DNA of 64,000 nt, taken from the NCBI RefSeq assembly GCF_016811105.1, contig NZ_JAFBGM010000001.1:1616126-1680125 (forward strand). Direction: 5' to 3'. The notes beneath the pieces were generated by a model. That model worked only from the letters and a program-made list of their open reading frames with translations. It made no database searches and had not been told where the DNA came from. Numbering within the stretch: the stretch's first letter is position 1; every line of letters starts with the position of its first letter. The DNA is from Aurantibacter crassamenti. Its GTDB lineage: Bacteria > Bacteroidota > Bacteroidia > Flavobacteriales > Flavobacteriaceae. Below, in pieces: positions 38,173-48,000 of the stretch. The position numbers and the translations under genes were made by a program.

Positions 38173-38997
38173 TTATTTAAAGTTTACAATTGCGACTATG
38201 CCTAATGAAATGGCACTTAGTAAAACAGGAACCCATAGGGTTGCCTGGCTTGAACTTGAAATTCTAGTTTTATTTGCTTCAACATAAACAACATCATTCG
38301 ATTTCAGGTAGTAGTAGGGTGAGCTAAAAATTTCATCGGTTGTAAGGTCAACTCTACTCAACTTTTTAATACCAGCTTCTTCTCTAATAATTACCACATT
38401 TTCTTTTACACCATAAATAGTGATGTCACCAGCTAGACCTAAAGCCTCAAAAATTGAAATTTTCTCGCTGGGTACTGTCAAAACAGTTGGGTTCTTAACT
38501 TCTCCTAAAACTGATACTTTATAATTTAAGTACCGAATATCAACAATTGGGTCAATAAGTAATTTTCTATCGTCTAAGATTGAAGTGATTTCTTCTCTAA
38601 GAGCCTTCTTTGTTTTGCCTGCGGATTTTATCTTACCTAAAACTGGAAATCTAATAAACCCATCTTGGTCAACTAAGTACCCTGAGATGTTTGCTACATT
38701 ACCTACTGCATTTGCTGTTTGTGCTTCAGAAATGTTCGCTTTGTTAAACATTTCAGCTGCTTCAGGGTTAATACTACTAACTGTAATACTTAAAAGATCA
38801 TTTTCTTGAATTATAGGCTCAAGATTTTCATTTTTAACAGTAAATTGTGTGTCAGGTGTATCAAAGAAGTAAGTTGCATCTTTAGTGCTTCCACAAGATG
38901 CTAATACCACAGAGGCAGCTAGAATAAATAATGCTTTTCTAATGAATCGATATATATACCCAATTTTTGTTTCGTAATTGATAGAGTTCTTTTTCAT
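38173..38997 (-). CDS. Wza-like polysaccharide export outer-membrane lipoprotein
   Basis: 274 residues, lipobox 'VVLASC' after a 34-residue leader. Poly_export domain about 60-140 ('LSITVSSINPEAAEMFN'), a SLBB beta-grasp about 155-235 ('YKVSVLGEVKNPTVLTVPSEKISIFEALGLAGDI' region), and a C-terminal hydrophobic helix ('ATLWVPVLLSAISLGIVAIV') seen in Bacteroidota members. It forms the outer-membrane translocon for the polymer with Wzc as its inner-membrane partner. The 143-bp spacer before it contains an inverted repeat at 39087-39104. Confidence 0.95.
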   Translation of the reverse strand: MKKNSINYETKIGYIYRFIRKALFILAASVVLASCGSTKDATYFFDTPDTQFTVKNENLEPIIQENDLLSITVSSINPEAAEMFNKANISEAQTANAVGNVANISGYLVDQDGFIRFPVLGKIKSAGKTKKALREEITSILDDRKLLIDPIVDIRYLNYKVSVLGEVKNPTVLTVPSEKISIFEALGLAGDITIYGVKENVVIIREEAGIKKLSRVDLTTDEIFSSPYYYLKSNDVVYVEANKTRISSSSQATLWVPVLLSAISLGIVAIVNFK

Positions 38998-39086
38998 TTT
39001 GTTCTTTTAATACAGTATTTTTTTTAGTTTTTTCATTTTTCCGCAATAGACAAATAAAAGCATTCGCCTCAATCGTCCAAAATAAG

Positions 39087-39104
39087 ATCGTCAAACGCGA
39101 CGAT
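39087..39104. promoter_or_regulatory. Inverted repeat in the spacer between initiating transferase and wza-like gene
   Basis: ATCGTC (39087-39092) and GACGAT (39099-39104) enclose the loop AAACGC. A third copy of ATCGTC lies at 39072-39077. On the minus strand the hairpin is followed by CTTATTTT. It could be an attenuator or an operator; there is no strong U-tract, so the evidence is thin. Confidence 0.3.
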
Positions 39105-39140
39105 TTATGGCTTGTCCTTCAGTTATAATTAAAAATATGA

Positions 39141-40496
39141 TCAATATGCCTTTTCTTCTTTTTTGAAAAAATTTGCAATAGTATTAAATATTATTGCCAA
39201 ATCAAGCCATAACGACCATTTTTCAACGTAAAAAATATCAAGGCGTACTCTACTTTCAATGTCATGATTATTCTCAATTTCTCCTCTATAACCTCTTGTT
39301 TGGGCGAGCCCCGTAATACCTGGTTTGACAAAATGGCGAACAAGGTATTTGTCTACTGAGTTTTCATAATGATCCGTATGTAATTCCATATGTGGTCTAG
39401 GGCCAACAACACTCATATCACCCAAAAACACATTGAAGAATTGCGGTAATTCATCAATACTCGTTTTTCTTAAAAAGTTTCCTATTCTTGTTACTCTTAG
39501 GTCATTTTTAATTGCCATTTGAGTATCAGAACTTTGATTGCAAACCATGGATCTAAACTTGTAACACCAAAATACACGTCGTTTAAAGCCATGTCTTTTT
39601 TGTTTAAAATAAAGGCTCCCTTTAGATTCAAATCGTATCAATATATACAATAGTGGGCTTAGCCATGATAAAATTGTAATTATGACCAGTGATGAGAAAA
39701 ACAAATCAAATGTTCGTTTAGTAATACGGGCATATTCAGTGTCTAATGGTACGTTTCTTAGATTTAATACGGGTATGTTATCATACAATTCAATTGACAT
39801 TGCTCTTGAAAACATTTCTTTATTATCAAGTAATACCTTGAATTTTATTAAATTATTATCAGCAAAGCCAATTAGGTTTTTTAGTTCTAGAGCGTTAAAC
39901 TCAGATGCTTCGCAGTAAATTTCATCAATATCATTTTCAAGTATATATAGAAAGCAATTTTCTACCTTGCCTAAATAATTTTCATTATTTGACTGCTTGT
40001 CACTAAAAAATCCTAAAAAGCGATAGCCTAAATCTGGTTCGTCAAATACCTTTTTTACCTTTTCAAGGTTGCCATTGCCGCCTATTACAACAAGTTTTGC
40101 TGAGTTTCCCCCTCCAGTTCTATAGGTGCTCATGAGCCAAAAGAATAGTGCTCTGTAGGTTAGTAATGCGAGGCAAATCAGCGCATAAACTAGTAGGTGA
40201 TATTGCACTGAATCTTCAATTTTTCCAATAAACGCAAACAATGCAAAATAAGCCAACCCATAGACAAGATAGAGTTGAAGCATACTATTAAGCTTTGTTG
40301 TAAATCGATCTTTACGCCCAATTGGGTAGTATTTAACCCCATTTATTATAAAGATCCATGATAAATTATAATATAAGATGTGATAAACATTGAAATAGGT
40401 GTCTGGTGTAAGGTAGGCCAGAATTCCATTAATAATACATAAATGTATTACTACGGAAATAGGAATTATAAAGTCTGAATTTTTATACTGTTTCAT
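39141..40496 (-). CDS. Undecaprenyl-phosphate sugar-1-phosphate transferase (WcaJ/WbaP-like)
   Basis: 451 residues: four to five N-terminal membrane helices (about 10-130), a Rossmann-like cytosolic domain ('VVIGGNGNLEKVK', 140-240) and the C-terminal bacterial sugar transferase domain (260-451) with 'YFKQKRHGFKRRVFWCYKFRSM', split by its family marks 'CYKFRSM', 'RKTSIDELPQFFNVF' and 'SVVGPRPHMELHTDHY'. It starts exopolysaccharide assembly by moving a hexose-1-phosphate to undecaprenyl phosphate. First gene of the operon that runs to 22435; the promoter should lie in 40497-41019. Confidence 0.95.
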   Translation of the reverse strand: MKQYKNSDFIIPISVVIHLCIINGILAYLTPDTYFNVYHILYYNLSWIFIINGVKYYPIGRKDRFTTKLNSMLQLYLVYGLAYFALFAFIGKIEDSVQYHLLVYALICLALLTYRALFFWLMSTYRTGGGNSAKLVVIGGNGNLEKVKKVFDEPDLGYRFLGFFSDKQSNNENYLGKVENCFLYILENDIDEIYCEASEFNALELKNLIGFADNNLIKFKVLLDNKEMFSRAMSIELYDNIPVLNLRNVPLDTEYARITKRTFDLFFSSLVIITILSWLSPLLYILIRFESKGSLYFKQKRHGFKRRVFWCYKFRSMVCNQSSDTQMAIKNDLRVTRIGNFLRKTSIDELPQFFNVFLGDMSVVGPRPHMELHTDHYENSVDKYLVRHFVKPGITGLAQTRGYRGEIENNHDIESRVRLDIFYVEKWSLWLDLAIIFNTIANFFKKEEKAY

Positions 40497-41019
40497 ATTT
40501 CAGCCTACAATAATCTGAGTTAAAAGGGTGTCTCTATAAATGGCTTTGTAATTTTAATTTAGAGCCAAATTAATTATGCTTAAATGGTTTTTTTGTCAAT
40601 AATCAGACCGTAAAGCTGTAGGGTTTCTTGGAGTTTTGGGGAAAGGTATTTACTGATTTTACACGAAGGTATATATTAGTGTTAAACCACACAATTGAAT
40701 AAAATTATTATGTTGTTTTATTCTGATTATATGGCTTTATGTTTAATGGGTAATAGGGTTAAATCATATTAAATAACAGGGTTTTAGGAGTTTTTGTGAA
40801 TTATTTTATCTAATAATTATTTTATCTGCAAGATTTAATGTTGATCGATAAACGACTTAAAAAATCGACTAATGTACAGACCGAATTTTTCATTAAAAAA
40901 CTACAGTATATTTTCTAAAAAACGCAGCTAAACTTATACCTGATAAATAGGCCGTTATTTTTCACATAGAACGAGTATTGAATTCTAAGTAAATTTTTGT
41001 TTTATTAGATAATTGCTTC
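40497..41019. other. Gene-free region upstream of the exopolysaccharide operon and downstream of the NRPS
   Basis: 523 bp, very AT-rich, with no ORF of interest. It must contain the promoter of the exopolysaccharide operon on the minus strand and the end of the NRPS transcript. I found neither a consensus TAnnTTTG/TTTG pair nor a hairpin with a U-tract that I would trust. A weak GGCT/AGCC pair brackets about 40542-40567. Confidence 0.4.
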
Positions 41020-44000
41020 TTATTGTGAATTTCTAATATCTATTACTTTTTGTAAAACACGCCCTGCAATTGCATCATTTGGGGCAATAAACATATCTAA
41101 GTGGTCACCCGGAACATCATATACTTTTACTCCTTTTAATGCGATTTTATTCCAACCTAAATGAATTGGATCATGTAAATGGAAGGTTTTATTTTCAACT
41201 CTCAATAAATCAATTTCAATATCATCAGGTATAAGTTGATACTTTTTCAATATTTTTTCAACCCTTGGATCTTCTTTAAAGTGCCCTTGACCTTCCAAAA
41301 GTGCTTGTTCAGTTTCAGCTTGGTCAGAATTTCTTGCTTTTAGACCTTCTATTTTTCGGTTAATGTGATATCTGAAATTTCCCCAGCTACTAATCATTTC
41401 TTTAAATAGAATTGAGAGTCTCTCAAAATGATAGCCTAATACAGCCATTTGTTTTCGAAAAGGTGAAGAATAGTAATAATGAGGTGCTGCATATGTGTCA
41501 AATAAAGTAAGCATAGTTACTTTTTTTCCTAACTTTTTTAGTTGGCGAGCCATTTCATAGGCTATGTATCCTCCTAAAGAATATCCAGCTAACGAATATG
41601 GCCCTACTGGATCAGCATTGATGATATATTGTATGTATTTGGCGGCAACTTCTTCTATGGTAGGCAAAGGCCCATCTTCACTAAATAAATCATTTCCTTC
41701 AATGCCATAAACGGGTTGATTGTCATCAAGATGATGTGCTAAGGAATTGAATATTAAAACATTGAGTCCCGCTCCGTGAATTATATACAGCGGTTTTTTA
41801 CTTCCGTTAGGTTTTATTGGTACGAGATTATCATTGGAAGATACATCGATGTTATCTTCTAATAATGCAGCTAATTTTTCAACGGTTGAATGTTCAAATA
41901 GTGTTGATAATGGAAGCCTTACACCGGTCTGCTTCTCGATTAAGATCATTACTTTAACGGCAATTATAGAGTGTCCACCCATTTCAAAGAAGTTGCTAAA
42001 AATGTCAACTTCTGGAATGTTAAGACACTTTTGCCATATTTCTGCAACTAATTTTTCAACTTTAGTACGAGCTACGGTGTTATTATTTTGATTGCCTTTT
42101 TCAGCAATAGATGAGTCAAGTAGTTTCTTACGGTCTAATTTGCCATTTGGTGTTGTTGGCAAGGTTGTTAAAATTTTAAATTCTTGGGGAATTAATGTAG
42201 CGGGTAAACTTACACCCAATGCTTTACGCCATTCTAGAATTTGTTCACTAAAAGATGCATGTGAAGTCAGCGGTACAACATAAGCTATTAGTTGGTTGTT
42301 GTGTGCTAAAACTACTGCAGATTGAATTTCGCTTAGATCTGAAAGAGCTTGTTCAATTTCACCTAGTTCAATACGATGCCCTCGTATTTTTACCTGTTGG
42401 TCTATTCGCCCTAAACACTGAATTTCACCAGAATCTAATAATTGGCCTAAATCTCCAGTTCGGTATATCGGTAATTTATCATCTAAATTAATAGGATTGG
42501 TAATAAATTTCTCGGATGTAAGGTCTGGGCGTTTCCAATACCCTTGAGCTACTCCGTCACCGCCGATACATATTTCGCCTATGCGACCTGGTGCCACAAG
42601 TTTTCCATTTTCATTTAATAAATACACTTGGGTATTTGCAATAGGCCGACCTATTGTAATTATCGGATCATCAACCTCTATTTTTTTAATAGTAGACCAA
42701 ATTGTTGTTTCGGTGGGGCCGTACATATTCCACAATTCATCACATAAATTCAGAAGTTGTTTGGCAAGTTTTGTGGGTAATGGTTCACCGCCGCATAATG
42801 CTTTGAGCGGTAATGGATGCTCCCACCCTGAGTCTAATAACATTTGCCATGTGGTAGGTGTTGCTTGCAGTATAGTGGATTTTTCTTTCTCAAGTAGCTC
42901 GAGTAATAAGCGACTATCTTTAGCAATAATATCTTCGGTCATTACAAGTGTAGCTCCTTTCAATAATGGTAAAAAGAGCTCTAGGCCTGCAATATCAAAT
43001 GAAATAGTTGTAATGGATAATAATATGTCATTCTCTGAAATACCAGGCTCAATAGCCATACTTTCTAGAAAATTAACCAAATTCATATGGGTTATTGATA
43101 CCCCTTTAGGCTTACCAGTAGATCCAGAAGTATAAAGTAGATATGCAACGTCGTTTGATGAAATATCGACAGAAAGAGGTTCATTAGTATATTTAGAAAG
43201 ACCTTGTTGTATCTCTTCAATGAACAAGATTTCCGTCTGGGCATCTAAAGTGTCAGAAATAGCCTTCGTGGTTATCAAAAATTTGGCTTCTGAATCATTG
43301 AGCATGAATTCTAATCTAGATTTTGGATATGCAGGGTCTAACGGAAGGTATGCAGCTCCACATTGTAAAATTGCCAGAATTGTAATTACCATTTCAGAAG
43401 ATCGTGAAATAGAAACTCCAATAAAATCACCAGGTTCTACACCTTTGGCTTTAAAGTAATTTGCCAATTGGTTGGTTTGCTTTTGCAAATCTTTATATGA
43501 GATTTCAGTATCCTTAAACTTTAAAGCACATTTGAGTGGAGTAACCAAAGCTTGGTTTGATAGTAATTCAGGTAAGGCTAAGTCAGTATATGTGACTTTT
43601 GTTGCGTTTAAATCTATATATGCTGTGGTGTTATCAGCATCCGTAATATTAGTGAGTAATTCAGTTGGCTCTGCAGTTAATCTTCGCATTACTTCTTCGA
43701 AAGAATGCATCATCTTCTCAATTGTCTCTTGTTTGAAGAGAGCTTTGTTATAAGACCATTCTAAAACAAGGTTGTCTTGCGTTCCGCTAGCGTTTAGAAA
43801 AATTTCAAATGTGGTAAACGCTCTGTGATTACTTTTTAGTTCAAAATCAAGTCCGGCAAAAGCTACACCATTTGACATACCTAAGTCAACATTGAAAATT
43901 ACTGGTGCTAATGGAATTCTTGATGGGTCTCTAGCTATAGCTAGTTTTTGAAGTAGATAACCGAAGCTGAGCTGTTGATGTTCATAGGCATCTAATAAGT

Positions 44001-45012
44001 ATGTTTTTCTTTCTTTTAAATATGAATTAAAAGATGAATTTGGGTAGAGTTGACTTTGAATGGGCAATAGGTTTACACAATCACCAATTAGCTGATTCAT
44101 GTCTGCCGCAGATTGCCCAGCTGCTGGTAAACCTAGCACTATTTTATCTTGCCCTGTAAGTTGATACAAAAACACTTCAAAAGCCGCCATTAGGGTGCTT
44201 ACAAAGCTACAACCAGCCTGCCAACCAGTTTTTTTAAGTGCATTTAGTAATTCAGGATCTAATTGAAAATCAAGTCGATTACTCCTGTAAGTGCGCTGGG
44301 TTGGTCGCTTGAAATCAGTAGGTATATCTAGCTGTGGAATCGAATCTTTATATTGTTGCAGCCAATAATTTTCAATCTTTGAATAATCTATACTTTCTAT
44401 TAATGCTCTACGTTCGTCAGCAAATGCACTAAAACTTTCTGCTACAGGAATTTTTGAAGTATCACCATTGACATTGGCTGAATATAGTGCTCCTAACTCT
44501 TGAATTATTATTCCTAATGACCATCCGTCACAAATAATATGATGTGCTGTCAAAACTAATTGATAATCGCCATCATTAATTTTAATCAAGCCTGCTTTCA
44601 CCAAAGGCCCTTTTACCAAATCAAAAATATGATAAGCTTCTTCTCGAAGATGAGTATTTATAGTTTCTTTTTTTTCATCCCCTTGAAGATGAGCGGCATC
44701 TAGATAATCGAGCTTTGTTTCTATGTTTTTAAAGATGCTCATATAACGACCATCAGTACTAAAAACTGCACGTAAAGACTCGTGACGTTGAACAAGAGTT
44801 TCTATTGCTTGTTCAATCGCTTTATAGTTTAATTCACCTTTTAAATAAAGTGAAATAGATAAATTATAAGCTCTATTTGCATCTGGGCCACCTAACTGAC
44901 AATCGGCCCAAATTTCTTCTTGAGATTGTGTTGTATGAATGACACGAACAATTTCGGGTCCTTCAAACGGATCAAATTTGGTCTTTTTTGGTATGGTCGT
45001 TAATTGTTTCAT
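41020..45012 (-). CDS. NRPS module C-A-PCP-TE (predicted glycine, chain release)
   Basis: 1330 residues in four domains. Condensation about 20-450 with the catalytic 'HHIICDG' at 157-163. Adenylation about 475-965 ('LLYTSGSTGKPKG'); pocket residues read by alignment to GrsA are D673, I674, L677, Q716, L739, G741, M763, I771, W772 and K958, close to the glycine code DILQLGLIWK. PCP about 985-1055, phosphopantetheine Ser1015 in 'MGGHSI'. Thioesterase about 1070-1330 with Ser1145 ('GYSLGG'), Asp1172 and His1304 ('GDHLDMF'). It accepts the beta-ketoacyl chain from the NRPS-PKS upstream (87 bp), adds an amino acid and releases the product by hydrolysis or cyclisation. No epimerase or methylase domain. 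Substrate prediction is by eye. Confidence 0.94.
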   Translation of the reverse strand: MKQLTTIPKKTKFDPFEGPEIVRVIHTTQSQEEIWADCQLGGPDANRAYNLSISLYLKGELNYKAIEQAIETLVQRHESLRAVFSTDGRYMSIFKNIETKLDYLDAAHLQGDEKKETINTHLREEAYHIFDLVKGPLVKAGLIKINDGDYQLVLTAHHIICDGWSLGIIIQELGALYSANVNGDTSKIPVAESFSAFADERRALIESIDYSKIENYWLQQYKDSIPQLDIPTDFKRPTQRTYRSNRLDFQLDPELLNALKKTGWQAGCSFVSTLMAAFEVFLYQLTGQDKIVLGLPAAGQSAADMNQLIGDCVNLLPIQSQLYPNSSFNSYLKERKTYLLDAYEHQQLSFGYLLQKLAIARDPSRIPLAPVIFNVDLGMSNGVAFAGLDFELKSNHRAFTTFEIFLNASGTQDNLVLEWSYNKALFKQETIEKMMHSFEEVMRRLTAEPTELLTNITDADNTTAYIDLNATKVTYTDLALPELLSNQALVTPLKCALKFKDTEISYKDLQKQTNQLANYFKAKGVEPGDFIGVSISRSSEMVITILAILQCGAAYLPLDPAYPKSRLEFMLNDSEAKFLITTKAISDTLDAQTEILFIEEIQQGLSKYTNEPLSVDISSNDVAYLLYTSGSTGKPKGVSITHMNLVNFLESMAIEPGISENDILLSITTISFDIAGLELFLPLLKGATLVMTEDIIAKDSRLLLELLEKEKSTILQATPTTWQMLLDSGWEHPLPLKALCGGEPLPTKLAKQLLNLCDELWNMYGPTETTIWSTIKKIEVDDPIITIGRPIANTQVYLLNENGKLVAPGRIGEICIGGDGVAQGYWKRPDLTSEKFITNPINLDDKLPIYRTGDLGQLLDSGEIQCLGRIDQQVKIRGHRIELGEIEQALSDLSEIQSAVVLAHNNQLIAYVVPLTSHASFSEQILEWRKALGVSLPATLIPQEFKILTTLPTTPNGKLDRKKLLDSSIAEKGNQNNNTVARTKVEKLVAEIWQKCLNIPEVDIFSNFFEMGGHSIIAVKVMILIEKQTGVRLPLSTLFEHSTVEKLAALLEDNIDVSSNDNLVPIKPNGSKKPLYIIHGAGLNVLIFNSLAHHLDDNQPVYGIEGNDLFSEDGPLPTIEEVAAKYIQYIINADPVGPYSLAGYSLGGYIAYEMARQLKKLGKKVTMLTLFDTYAAPHYYYSSPFRKQMAVLGYHFERLSILFKEMISSWGNFRYHINRKIEGLKARNSDQAETEQALLEGQGHFKEDPRVEKILKKYQLIPDDIEIDLLRVENKTFHLHDPIHLGWNKIALKGVKVYDVPGDHLDMFIAPNDAIAGRVLQKVIDIRNSQ

Positions 45013-45099
45013 TTTAAGCGATTTTTACTACCTGTGCTTTTATTATACTCGAAAGAATTTTTTTTTAAGAATTATTCAAGTGAACTACTTTGCTATAAT

Positions 45100-48000
45100 T
45101 TACTGCAAATCAATTTTTATGAATTCATCTTCATTTTTATCGTCTAATATAAACCATGCAGGATCTCCATTTTCATCGCGCCCTAATTTGGCACCAGCTA
45201 CTGGCGGAGTATTCAATTTATCAGAGTAAGTTTTAAAATTGGCATTTCCATTAATAGTAAAATGAGTTTCGGTAGTTTCATTTTTATAATGCCCATTTAA
45301 ACCATTATTCTGAGTTAATGTTGAGGCTTTGGATTGAATTATACCATTTTCTTGTAATGTGTCTATACGTTTATTTAATTGCTCAAGTTGATTAAGAATT
45401 AGTTCTAATTTCGATTCTTGGTTATTATTACCAGAAAACGTCGAAATACTATCTTTTACTTTTTGCAAATCACCATCTATAGTGCCATGTAAGATTTTGT
45501 TGGGTACTGGCGCACTAATTTCTGGGGGAAGACTTTTATCTAGGTATTTGGCCAATAGATGCGGGGTGTCAAATTCCTCATTTAACTGACGAAATGTAAT
45601 TGGTATGTTGAATTCTCTTTTACAGGTAGTTGCAATTTGTGTTAGAATTAAAGAGTCTAATCCAAGTTCTAGAAAGTTTAAGCTGTAATCTTCAGTTTCA
45701 ACTTCAATACCTGATGCATTTAAAATTACCGCCGAAATCTTTTTGAGAATAGTAGATTCTCTACCTAATTCAGTGTTTATATTTTCAACAATAGGAGCTT
45801 CTATTGGTGTGTTGGCTGTACTATTCTCTTCTGAAGTTGAAACCGAGATTAACGGTTGGGTAGTAATTGGTTTAATCCAGCAGGGTTTGCGGTCAAATGC
45901 ATAGGAAGGGAGAACAATTTTTTGTTGTACTTGTTCTTTATAAAATGCTTGCCAATCAGGTTCTAAACCATTAAGCCATAATTGACCTAAAGCGTTTAAA
46001 ACATTATGATATGCACTTTGATCTTCTTTTGGTATTGGTAAACTAGAAATAATGGGTTTCGACTTGGCGGCTTTCTTTTGTCGTGCCAAAGTAGTAAGTG
46101 CTTTACCAGGACCTACTTCTAATAGTAAAACATCATCTAATGCTAAAATGGTATCCATTGCATTTGAAAAACAAACCGATGCTCTTAGGTGGTTAGTCCA
46201 ATAATCAGCACTGGTAGCCTCTTTATCGGTAAGCCAATCACCAGTAACGGTGGAAACAATTGGTAACCTAGGTGTTTTTAGTTTTAATAATTCAATTTCT
46301 TTTTTGAAGGAATCTAGTGCCGGATCCATCATTGAAGAATGAAATGCATGACTCGTAATTAATAATCGATTTGGAACATTTTGATCTTTTAGTGTTTTGC
46401 TGAAATTTTCAATTTCAACATCCGGACCAGATACAACACATAAACTATCAGAATTGATAGCGGCAATTGAAAGTCTCTCAGGAAGTAATTGAACTAGTTG
46501 CTCACTTGCCAAACGTACAGACAACATACTACCACCCGGAAGTTCACTAATTAAACGACCACGAGTTGCAATTATGTGTAATGCGTCTTCCAAGCTAAAG
46601 ACTCCAGCTAAATGTGCTGCCACAAACTCTCCGATACTATGCCCACAGACTAGTGTAGGTTTTATACCCCAGCTCATCCATAATTGGGCTAATGCATATT
46701 CAGTTACAAATAATGCGGGTTGAGTAAAACGAGTGTCTTTTAGTTTTAGTTCAGCGGCATCATTTGATGATTCAGGAAAAATTATATCACGTATATCTAA
46801 TTCTAAGTCTTTCTTTAGTATTTCTGCGCAAACATCAATTGCATTCTTATATACGGTTTCATGGGTATAAAGTGCTTTGCCCATTTGTAAATACTGTGCG
46901 CCTTGGCCTGGAAATAAAAATGCAACTTCACTTGGTTCTACCTTTAAATTTGATAGGTTGATTTTATTTAATTCTTGGTTCAGTAGTTGTTCAGCTGCCT
47001 CTTCACTATCATTTGCAATAATAAATCGTCTATGATTAAAATCATCACGCGTCATTTTAAGTGAGTACGATACTTCGGCAAGTGAATGCACAGAGTTTGA
47101 TTTTATATAATTACCTAAATCAATGCTATACTGGTTTAAACTATTTTCTGATTTTGCTGACCATGGTAATAATTGAACCGGCCTACCTAAATCTGATTTC
47201 TTTGGTTTAATAGGATATTCTTCAACAACGATGTGCACGTTTGTACCACCAACGCCAAATGAACTAATACCAGCTCTTCGATTGCCCTTGTCTATTTTCC
47301 AATCATTCAGTGCTGCATTAACGAAAAACGGACCGTTTTCAAAATCAATTTCAGGGTTTGGTTTTTCATAACCCAATGAAGCTGGTATCTGACGATGGTT
47401 CATTGCTAAAACAGTTTTCATTAAACCTGCAACGCCTGCTGCTGCCGTACAATGACCCATATTACTTTTAATGGATCCAATAGCGCAATAGCCTTTCTTT
47501 TCTTGTTCGCCGAAGGCCATATGAAGACCTTCCATTTCAATAGGATCACCTAAGGGTGTAGCAGTGCCATGTGTTTCAATATAGCTTATACTAGAGGCTG
47601 GAACTTTAGCGTCATATAAAGCTCGTGAAATGGCATCAGCTTGACCTTCAACGCTAGGTGCAGTGAAACTTCCTTTACCACCACCATCATTGTTTATGCC
47701 AACACCTTTGACTATTCCGTAAATAATATCTCCATCTTTCTCAGCTGCTTCCAAGCTTTTGAGTAAAACTACCCCAGCACCATCACTAAAAACGGTTCCT
47801 TTAGCATCTGCATCAAAAGAGCGACTATGTCCATCTGGGCTTAACATGGAGCCTTCTTGATAGAGATGCCCACTAAACATGGGAGCAGTAATGTTTGAGC
47901 CACCTGCGAGTGCAATTTCACATTGACCATTACGTATAGCCTCTGTGGCTTCTGCAATTGCCAGTAAAGAAGTAGAGCAGGCAGAATGAACACTAACAGC

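Noticed and set aside
42581-43135. 184-codon plus-strand frame inside the NRPS adenylation region
   Set aside because: It lies wholly antisense to conserved A-domain motifs, has low-complexity Ser/Ile-rich composition and no family likeness.
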